Source: Deltaproteobacteria bacterium (GTDB lineage Bacteria > Desulfobacterota > BSN033 > UBA1163). Taken from it: a stretch of 12,480 nucleotides of DNA. Shown here in pieces: positions 7,827 through 12,480 of the stretch (position 1 is its first letter; each line of letters starts with the position of its first letter). A model generated the notes under the pieces. It was given only the letters and a program-made list of their open reading frames with translations, made no database searches and was not told the origin of the DNA. Position numbers and translations under genes: made by a program. The stretch is from assembly GCA_016875255.1 (NCBI GenBank), contig VGRU01000092.1, positions 1-12,480 of the forward strand, in the 5' to 3' direction.

Positions 7827-7945
7827 TCGTAAAAAGTCGAAAAACACTACAGATCGTCATTCCGGCGAAAGCCGGAATCCAGTAATTTCAGATAATTAGG
7901 AAAACACTGGACACCGGTTTTCACCGGTGAGACGACTTTTTACGA
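7827..7945. mobile_element. MITE-like element with 13-bp terminal inverted repeats
   Basis: TCGTAAAAAGTCG at 7827-7839 is exactly inverted at 7933-7945. Between these ends lie two hairpins: ATTCCGGC-GAAA-GCCGGAAT at 7859-7878 (a widespread proteobacterial intergenic repeat type) and CACCGGT-TTTC-ACCGGTG at 7912-7929. It also holds a direct repeat AAAACACT (7841 and 7901). The whole can fold as one branched cruciform. There is no coding capacity, so any movement would depend on a transposase elsewhere. No clear target-site duplication is seen at the edges. Confidence 0.6.
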
Positions 7946-7957
7946 GACCATCAATAG

Positions 7958-8257
7958 TGGAATAGTGGAATATTGGAAGAATGGAAACACTTTAGTCCTT
8001 TGAAGCGGTTATCAGAAGATCAGGCGATCAGGAAGTGGACATCAGGATATTGGGATATCAGGTCAAGCCCAAAAGCTGTTATTCTTTATCTGAGATCCTG
8101 GTATCCTGATATTCTGCATCCTGATATTCTGGTCACCTGATGCCCGTATTTCTCCGCACAAAAGTCATTGACCAGTTTCAAAGCGCAAAACTGCTAAACA
8201 ATTTGAATATTCTCCAGTTCTTTTATTGATCCATTATTCCAATATTCCACTATTCCA
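7958..8257. repeat. 300-bp nested inverted repeat with 28-bp arms
   Basis: Arms 7958-7985 and 8230-8257 match in 27 of 28 positions when one is inverted. They are built of aatagtgg/aatattgg units. Inside lies a second, looser inverted set: atcaggatat and gatatcaggt near 8041-8063 against tatcctgata and acctgat near 8102-8141, the latter with a 15-bp tandem (ATCCTGATATTCTG twice, 8103-8131). It could act as a bidirectional RNA-structure end or be a decayed non-autonomous element. Confidence 0.65.
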
Positions 8258-8261
8258 ATGG

Positions 8262-10556
8262 TTACTTTGCTTTTTCTTTTAGCGCTGCCAGGACTTTCTC
8301 CGGAGTAATCGGAAGGTCTTTAATTCTCACCCCTATTGCGTCATAAATGGCATTGGCAATGGCAGGGGCGGTTGGGACGAGCCCTGGTTCGCCAATGCCT
8401 TTGGCTCCGAAGGGGCCAAAGGGGTCGTCTGTTTCGATCGAGATGGCTTCAATATTCGGAACATCGGCGGCGGTCAGAATCTTATAATCACGGAAATCGG
8501 GGTTGATCACCTTTCCGTTCTTAAGAACGAGCTGTTCCGTCAGAGCGTAGCCGATTCCCATTGTTGCTCCGCCATAGACCTGACCTTCCAAAAGCATGGG
8601 GTTGATCGCTCTGCCCACATCGTGGGCTGCAATATACTTAAGGATCTTCACCTGACCCGTCTCTTTGTCCACCTCAACCTCAACACCATGGGTTCCATAG
8701 GCATACGTGACGGATAGATTTCCCTTGAATTCCCTGTCAAGGTTTTCATTGGGGGGATCATAAAAATGCTCTGCCATGACCATTCTTCCGCCGGTGGTGT
8801 AGTGTGAAGCCCTGAGAACTTTGCCCAGGGAAGATTTCTTTTCCGGGTCGATTTTTGAAAAGATGGTGCGGTCACGAATATCGAGATTTTCAGGGTTCTC
8901 TCCGAGAGATCGGGAAGCCACTTCGAGGAGTTGGTCCTTCACTTTTTTGGCGGCCATTCTTGCGGAGTTTCCTGCCACAAAGGTTGTCCGGCTGGCATGG
9001 GCTCCCACATCCCAGGGGCAGATGTCTGTATCGGTATGGGTGACAACCACATCTTCCACTCTTACCCCGAGTTCTTCGGCGACGACCTGAGCGATGACCG
9101 TATCCGCTCCCTGTCCCATATCCGTGGCGCCGGTGATGACATTGACCGTTCCGAAGTCATCGATCTTGATAATCGTCCCGCAACCGTCCGACTTGTAGAC
9201 CCGGGCGCCTCCGCCCACGTGGATCATCGATGCCATGCCGATGCCTCTTCCATCTCTTCTTCCCCGGTTCTGCCGCCAGTCCAATTTCTGAGCCACTCCA
9301 TCGATGCATTCCCTCAGACCGCAGGTGATGATGTTAAAATGCTGAGGGGTGACTTCTCCGGGCGTATTGGCGTTTCGCATCCTGAAGTCCAGTGGATCGA
9401 TTCCAGCCATTTCAGCAAGGGCGTCTATTTGAGACTCAATGGCAAAGGTCGCTTGAGGGTTTCCATATCCACGAAAGGCTTGGGAATAGGTGTTGTTGGT
9501 ATAGACGCATTTTGCCACATATCGAACATTGGGAACTTTATAGAGAGAGGAGATGGGCATCATCATGACCGAAGGCGTGGTCGCCCCCCAGGAGGTATAG
9601 GCCCCGTTATCAAGGACCATCCGGACATCCCTGAAAGTGAATGTCCCATCCTTTGTGCACCCCTGGGCCACGTCAATGACCGCAGGCTGTCTTGGCGAGG
9701 TGGCGAAAAACTCCTCCTCACGGGTGAAGATAATCTTAACAGGCTTCCGTGCCTTGTGGGCTAAAAGGATGGCGATATATTCATAGGCATAGGTGTCGAG
9801 TTTGCTTCCAAACGCCCCTCCGATCGTCGCCTTGATGACCCGGGCCTTTTTCCCTTCGAGCCCCATGGCGGCAAGCGCCTCTGTATAATCCCGCTGTGCA
9901 AGCGAGGGAATCTGGGTGTTGCTATAGATCGTGAGGTTGTTTCTGAGATCGAACTGGGCAATGCATCCGCTCGTTCCCATGCAGCAGTGGTTGACCCAGG
10001 TAAGTTTGAACCGGTCTTCCGTAACATAAACCGAATTTTTTCTTGCCTCGTCCACATCTCCCGCGACAAGTTTCCATGGGAGATTGAGGGTATTGGTCGG
10101 TTTCTTCTCCTTTCCGCCCAGATGCTCCTCATGAATGATGGGTGCCCCTTCTTTCATTGCCTCTTCCGGGTCGAAAATGGAGGGGAGAATTTCGTATTCG
10201 ACTCTGATGAGATTGATGGCTTCTTCTGCAATATCCGGATCAACCGCGGCTACAGCCGCCACCTCATCGCGGCAGGAACAGACCTTATTCGCCTTCAGAG
10301 GCATGTTGTCCTTGTAAAAACCGAACTTGATGAGCGGCGTATTATATCCTGTTAAGACGGTCTTGACTCCCGGGAGTCTCTCAGCCGCGGAGGTGTCGAT
10401 GTTGAGAATTCTTGCGTGGGGATGAGGGCTATAGAGGATCTTCCCCCAGAGCATCCCCGGGACTTTCAAATCCTGGATATAGACGGCCTTTCCGGTGACC
10501 TTCTCCTGGGCATCCATCTTGGGAATTCGCTTTCCGATGTTGATAAAATCTGGCAT
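8262..10556 (-). CDS. Molybdenum hydroxylase large (molybdopterin-binding) subunit, xanthine dehydrogenase family
   Basis: Catalytic subunit of a cytoplasmic molybdenum hydroxylase, 764 residues, full length for bacterial members. It binds the Mo-pterin cytosine dinucleotide and hydroxylates, or reductively dehydroxylates, an aromatic or N-heterocyclic substrate. Visible: a small N-terminal (a/b-hammerhead) domain at about 20-130, GGAFGSK at 246-252, AFRGYGNPQ at 360-368, MGQGADT at 480-486, and the active-site glutamate E723 in GIGEPGLVPTAPAIANA. AFRGYG rules out aerobic CO dehydrogenase, which carries a cysteine motif there. Size and subunit plan fit 4-hydroxybenzoyl-CoA reductase-like and xanthine/nicotinate dehydrogenase-like enzymes alike, so the substrate is open. 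At 191-199 it reads CCMGTSGCI, where most relatives have a glutamate after the hydrophobic residue. The ATG at 10556 has AAGGAGG four bases upstream. It is separated from its 2Fe-2S partner by the RAYT gene. Confidence 0.94.
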   Translation of the reverse strand: MPDFINIGKRIPKMDAQEKVTGKAVYIQDLKVPGMLWGKILYSPHPHARILNIDTSAAERLPGVKTVLTGYNTPLIKFGFYKDNMPLKANKVCSCRDEVAAVAAVDPDIAEEAINLIRVEYEILPSIFDPEEAMKEGAPIIHEEHLGGKEKKPTNTLNLPWKLVAGDVDEARKNSVYVTEDRFKLTWVNHCCMGTSGCIAQFDLRNNLTIYSNTQIPSLAQRDYTEALAAMGLEGKKARVIKATIGGAFGSKLDTYAYEYIAILLAHKARKPVKIIFTREEEFFATSPRQPAVIDVAQGCTKDGTFTFRDVRMVLDNGAYTSWGATTPSVMMMPISSLYKVPNVRYVAKCVYTNNTYSQAFRGYGNPQATFAIESQIDALAEMAGIDPLDFRMRNANTPGEVTPQHFNIITCGLRECIDGVAQKLDWRQNRGRRDGRGIGMASMIHVGGGARVYKSDGCGTIIKIDDFGTVNVITGATDMGQGADTVIAQVVAEELGVRVEDVVVTHTDTDICPWDVGAHASRTTFVAGNSARMAAKKVKDQLLEVASRSLGENPENLDIRDRTIFSKIDPEKKSSLGKVLRASHYTTGGRMVMAEHFYDPPNENLDREFKGNLSVTYAYGTHGVEVEVDKETGQVKILKYIAAHDVGRAINPMLLEGQVYGGATMGIGYALTEQLVLKNGKVINPDFRDYKILTAADVPNIEAISIETDDPFGPFGAKGIGEPGLVPTAPAIANAIYDAIGVRIKDLPITPEKVLAALKEKAK

Positions 10557-10571
10557 AAATCCTCCTTAAGC

Positions 10572-10595
10572 AAGTCAGAAATCCTGCTACTACCC
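10572..10595 (-). repeat. Degenerate REP copy
   Basis: Matches the REP unit at 11409-11432 in 19 of 24 positions, including the GTAG foot (ctac on the plus strand), but the stem is decayed. It lies just upstream of the ribosome binding site of the molybdopterin subunit. Confidence 0.55.
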
Positions 10596-10613
10596 GATGG
10601 TTCGTTATTATTT

Positions 10614-10638
10614 GGCAGGTCGGGAGACCTGCCCCTAC
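10614..10638 (-). repeat. REP hairpin with GTAG foot
   Basis: Perfect stem GGCAGGTC / GACCTGCC (10614-10633, loop GGGA on the plus strand), followed by ctac at 10635-10638, that is GTAG at the 5' foot when read on the minus strand. Confidence 0.8.
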
Positions 10639-10642
10639 CCTG

Positions 10643-10666
10643 GTAGTCTCGGGGCTTCTAACCCCC
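10643..10666 (+). repeat. Degenerate REP hairpin, opposite orientation
   Basis: GTAG at 10643-10646, then a GGGG...CCCC stem around ttct (10651-10665). It is oriented opposite to the copies within the RAYT gene. It is an imperfect copy whose position overlaps the RAYT stop codon at 10658-10660. Confidence 0.6.
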
Positions 10667-11494
10667 ACCGGGTAGTTTCGGGTCTCCTGACCCGAAATAA
10701 CGCTTGATGTCTGAAAATTCATATTCGAATATATTGTCACATAGGCCTTTTCTCAAAGGGTTTTGATACATATATCTTAATTTCTCAGTAAATTTCTTTT
10801 CACTGAGGATGTTAAAATCGTAATAATCTGGCTGCCATAATTGATAAGTGTGTCCTTTCTTTTTGGGCATCGGTAGCAGGATTCTTAATAGTATTCCTTT
10901 ATCCCATACCAAAAGATATTCAATGGCTTTTTTTGCAATATATTTCTTGATATCTCGTATGATGTCTGGAAGGTCAGGAGACCTTCCACTACCCGGGGAT
11001 TGATTATTGTCTGGAAGGTCAGGAGACCTTCCACTACCCGGGGATTGATTATTGTCCGGAAGGTCAGGAGACCTTCCTCTACCCGAGGGGTGATTATTGT
11101 TGGGAAGGTCAGGAGACCTGCCGCTACCCGGGGATTGATTATTGTCTGGAAGGTCAGGAGACCTTCCACTACCCGAGGGGGTGTTCCGGTTAGGAGATCT
11201 GTTGTTACCCACTGATTCACAAATCATGTGAATATGATCGGGCATGACAATAAACCCTTTTAGTTTAAAATCCCCTCGTTGTTCATAAAACAACAAAGTG
11301 CTTACAGCCGCTTTAGCAATGTCTTTATACTTAAATACCTCAACACGCTTATTTGTGACCATTGTAATAAAATGGTAGCCTTCGTTATATTTTCGTTTTT
11401 TCGATGGCAGGTCAGGAGACCTGCTGCTACCCGAGGGGTGATTATTGTTGGGCAGGTCAGGAGACCTGCCGCTACCCATTAGTCTATCCATCAT
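10658..11494 (-). CDS. REP-associated tyrosine transposase (RAYT, Y1/HUH superfamily) with in-frame REP repeats
   Basis: A 278-residue single-strand-DNA transposase of the IS200-like Y1 fold, the class that cuts and rejoins REP hairpins at a GTAG foot. Core motifs: YHFITMVTNKRVEVF at 40-54, the metal-binding HUH motif PDHIHMI at 85-91, presumed catalytic Y185 (IKKYIAKK), LWQPDYYDFNIL at 219-230 and KLRYMYQNPLRKGL at 238-251. Between the HUH motif and Y185, residues 107-177 are a 15-residue repeat (GSGRSPDLPDNNQSP and variants) encoded by five REP hairpins at exactly 45-bp spacing, after a degenerate copy at about 97-106. Two more copies form residues 6-30, and the C-terminal GSGDPKLPGGG is read through another REP. 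Without the repeats it has the length of an ordinary compact RAYT. The start is uncertain: the ATG at 11494 lies 17 bp after the 2Fe-2S subunit stop and lacks a clear ribosome binding site. Activity is unknown. Confidence 0.88.
   Translation of the reverse strand: MMDRLMGSGRSPDLPNNNHPSGSSRSPDLPSKKRKYNEGYHFITMVTNKRVEVFKYKDIAKAAVSTLLFYEQRGDFKLKGFIVMPDHIHMICESVGNNRSPNRNTPSGSGRSPDLPDNNQSPGSGRSPDLPNNNHPSGRGRSPDLPDNNQSPGSGRSPDLPDNNQSPGSGRSPDLPDIIRDIKKYIAKKAIEYLLVWDKGILLRILLPMPKKKGHTYQLWQPDYYDFNILSEKKFTEKLRYMYQNPLRKGLCDNIFEYEFSDIKRYFGSGDPKLPGGG
10672..10697 (+). repeat. REP hairpin with GTAG foot, opposite orientation
   Basis: GTAG at 10672-10675 directly followed by a perfect 9-bp stem TTTCGGGTC / GACCCGAAA (loop TCCT, 10676-10697). 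It is inside the 3' end of the RAYT gene. The stem sequence differs from the array copies on both arms. Confidence 0.8.
10965..11209 (-). repeat. Array of five 45-bp REP units plus one degenerate unit, inside the RAYT gene
   Basis: The core AGGTCAGGAGACCT begins at 10971, 11016, 11061, 11106 and 11151, spaced exactly 45 bp. A decayed copy starts at 11187. On the minus strand each unit is GTAG, one base, GGAAGGTC-TCCT-GACCTTCC, then a conserved ACAATAATCA-type spacer. The fourth copy has unmatched arms (GGAAGGTC against GACCTGCC in plus-strand order). It is tandem with no unique spacers, and all units keep the reading frame. Confidence 0.92.
11407..11476 (-). repeat. Two 45-bp REP units at the 5' end of the RAYT gene
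   Basis: Cores at 11409-11422 and 11454-11467, again 45 bp apart, with a GGCAGGTC-type stem (GACCTGCC partner in the second, GACCTGCT in the first) and the GTAG foot. They encode residues 6-30 of the RAYT reading frame. Confidence 0.88.
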
Positions 11495-11511
11495 TGTTTC
11501 GTGCTTCGAAT

Positions 11512-11979
11512 TTATGAATTTTTGCTCACTTCTTTAATCGCCTCGATGATCTGGAGATAGCCGGTGCAGCGGCAGAGGTTTCCTGATATGGCGGTCCGGA
11601 TCTCCTCCTCGGTGGGTTTCGGATTTTCATCGAGAAGGGCCTTGGCCGACAGGATCATCCCGGAAGTGCAGAAGCCGCACTGGACCGCTCCATTTTCGAT
11701 GAAAGACCGCTGGATGGGATGCAGGTTTCCGTCCACATCAGCCAATCCTTCAATGGTGATGACGTTCTTTCCATCCACCTCGATTATGGGAAAGAGGCAG
11801 GAATTGACGGCCCTCCCATTGATCAGGACGGTGCAGGCCCCGCATTCTCCCATGCCACAGCCTTCCTTGGTTCCGGTCAGTTCCAGTTCGTCCCTCAGAA
11901 CCTGCAGGAGGGTGAGGCTGGGTTCAACCTCCATCTGGAGGGGGTCGCCATTCAGTTTAAATCGGATGGTCTGTCTCAT
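11512..11979 (-). CDS. Molybdenum hydroxylase small (2Fe-2S) subunit
   Basis: A 155-residue electron-transfer subunit carrying two [2Fe-2S] clusters between the molybdenum centre and FAD. The N-terminal plant-ferredoxin-like domain holds C41, C46, C49 and C61 (GCGMGECGACTVLING...SC), and the C-terminal helical domain holds C101, C104, C136 and C138 (QCGFCTSGM...LCRCTGY). All eight ligands are present and the length is standard. The ATG at 11979 has AAAGGA at a long spacing. It sits 174 bp after the FAD subunit and 17 bp before the RAYT start. The medium-small-large order seen here (with the RAYT gene as an insertion) is the usual cox/xdh-type arrangement. It has no twin-arginine signal, so the enzyme is cytoplasmic. 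Confidence 0.97.
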   Translation of the reverse strand: MRQTIRFKLNGDPLQMEVEPSLTLLQVLRDELELTGTKEGCGMGECGACTVLINGRAVNSCLFPIIEVDGKNVITIEGLADVDGNLHPIQRSFIENGAVQCGFCTSGMILSAKALLDENPKPTEEEIRTAISGNLCRCTGYLQIIEAIKEVSKNS

Positions 11980-12042
11980 CGCTCAACAATCCTTTCTACG
12001 GCAATATGACCCGTCTCTTCCTAAAAAAAACTCCGGGTGTTT

Positions 12043-12153
12043 GGGTTACGGTTACGAAGCCCGTTTCGTCATTCGGTAACGGTTACGTAGAAAGAATTAA
12101 CAGACGATAAACGTAGCCTTTTATTAACGATACGGGCCTCGTTACCCTTACCG
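12043..12153. repeat. Imperfect inverted and dispersed gttacg repeats in the operon gap
   Basis: GGGTTACGGTTACGAAGCCC at 12043-12062 faces an inverted relative at 12133-12153 (cgggcctcgttaccc...). Between them is another copy, cggtaacggttacgtag (12074-12090). It lies in the 174-bp gap between the FAD and 2Fe-2S subunits and ends at the former's stop codon. It could fold in the mRNA. The function is unknown. Confidence 0.5.
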
Positions 12154-12480
12154 TTAGACGTTTATTCTCATAGACTGTCTGATCCCTTTTTCAACAAGAA
12201 CTCCGACCATCTCCCTACGGTAATCTGCGGAGCCCCGGATGTCGGTGATCGGAGAGCACTCCTGTTTGGCGCAGTCCCCTGCCTTCCTGATGATGCCATC
12301 ATCGAGGAGATTTCCCTCAAGGAACTTTTCCGTCTCTTTTGCTCTCAGGGGAGTTGGGGCCACGGCTCCGAGTGCGATCCGGGCTCGCTCGCATATCCCT
12401 GTTTTGGGGTCAAGGGTTAATAGGACAGCCACATTGACCACGGAAAGGTCCACGCTCTTTCGCCGACCCAGCTTGAGGGG
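12154..12480 (-). CDS. Molybdenum hydroxylase medium (FAD-binding) subunit, C-terminal part
   Basis: The last 108 residues of the FAD subunit; the frame is open to the window edge, so the true start lies outside. It begins PLKLGRRKSVDLSVVNVAVLLTLD, the typical entry to the CO-dehydrogenase flavoprotein C-terminal domain, followed by RIALGAVAPTPLRAKETEKFLEG and a closing ITDIRGSADYRREMVGVLVEKGIRQ. This subunit passes electrons from the iron-sulfur clusters to FAD and onward. The FAD-binding motifs are not in the window, so I cannot test for the extra 4Fe-4S insertion that marks 4-hydroxybenzoyl-CoA reductase. It is the first visible gene of the operon. Confidence 0.94.
   Translation of the reverse strand, partial: PLKLGRRKSVDLSVVNVAVLLTLDPKTGICERARIALGAVAPTPLRAKETEKFLEGNLLDDGIIRKAGDCAKQECSPITDIRGSADYRREMVGVLVEKGIRQSMRINV

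Larger units (their letters stand above)
7564..8261. other. 698-bp region without a gene, rich in repeats
   Basis: No convincing coding sequence on either strand. From the kinase side outward it holds an AT-rich leader with a 22-bp palindrome (7609-7630), three GACAA words at 7766, 7786 and 7796, a 119-bp element with 13-bp inverted ends (7827-7945), and a 300-bp nested inverted repeat (7958-8257) that stops four bases from the stop codon of the molybdopterin subunit. It separates the hydroxylase operon from the signalling block, so it should hold the end of one transcript and the promoter of the next. I see no T-tailed terminator hairpin. Confidence 0.7.
10572..11494 (-). mobile_element. RAYT gene with its REP/BIME cluster
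   Basis: A REP-associated tyrosine transposase gene plus about a dozen REP palindromes upstream, inside and downstream of it, with both orientations present at the downstream end (BIME-like). It occupies the gap between the 2Fe-2S and Mo subunit genes, and both of those genes are intact. No terminal inverted repeats or target duplication are expected for this class. Confidence 0.75.

Noticed and set aside
8931..9764. 277-codon open frame on the plus strand
   Set aside because: It lies entirely antisense to the molybdopterin subunit, whose family motifs are unmistakable. The frame has no recognisable domain and reflects the complementary codon pattern.
10965..11209. CRISPR-like regular array of 45-bp units
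   Set aside because: The whole 45-bp unit is repeated, with no unique spacers, and each unit is a GTAG-foot hairpin inside a RAYT frame. There are no cas genes.
11000..11215. Plus-strand and second minus-strand open frames across the REP array
   Set aside because: A 45-bp repeat without stops keeps several frames open by construction. The RAYT motifs are only in the 10658-11494 frame.
8262..12480. Aerobic CO dehydrogenase (coxMSL), suggested by gene order
   Set aside because: The large subunit has AFRGYGNPQ in place of the cysteine-bearing active-site loop of CoxL. The order alone is not specific.

Overview
The window looks like a piece of a Gram-negative environmental bacterium with a large sensory repertoire. 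The best guess is Desulfobacterota (former Deltaproteobacteria) or a nearby phylum. This is inferred from multi-PAS hybrid kinases, two scattered S23-type four-helix-bundle genes, a molybdenum hydroxylase operon and many short hairpin repeats between genes. No rRNA or marker gene fixes the taxonomy. Every supported gene is on the minus strand, so transcription runs from high to low coordinates.

Layout in transcription order: (1) 12480-8262 is a three-subunit molybdenum hydroxylase operon: the end of the FAD subunit, the 2Fe-2S subunit and the molybdopterin subunit. A REP-associated tyrosine transposase (RAYT) gene, surrounded and riddled by its own REP palindromes, lies between the 2Fe-2S and molybdopterin genes. 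(2) 8261-7564 is a 698-bp gene-free stretch with a MITE-like element with 13-bp inverted ends, a 300-bp nested inverted repeat and a candidate operator palindrome. (3) 7563-1467 is a signalling block: a 1115-aa PAS4-GAF-HisKA-HATPase-REC hybrid kinase, an S23-family protein, an excisionase-type HTH protein, a REC-HisKA-HATPase protein with a degenerate GGDEF-like tail, and a CheY-like receiver. The S23, HTH and REC-kinase genes overlap end to start (ATGA, then TAATG) and so are probably co-translated. (4) 1373-1 holds a second S23-family gene flanked by inverted repeats, then the start of a GspF/PilC inner-membrane protein of a type II secretion or type IV pilus system, cut by the window edge.

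The strongest candidate for something undescribed is the RAYT gene. Five units with an exact 45-bp period, each a GTAG-foot REP hairpin, are read in frame inside the protein, between the HUH motif and the presumed catalytic tyrosine. Further copies form its N terminus and C terminus and lie downstream in both orientations. Stem sequences differ between copies but remain paired, so the hairpins appear to be under selection. A second theme is that both S23 genes are bounded by inverted repeats of unrelated sequence, and one repeat arm forms the first codons of the neighbouring HTH gene.
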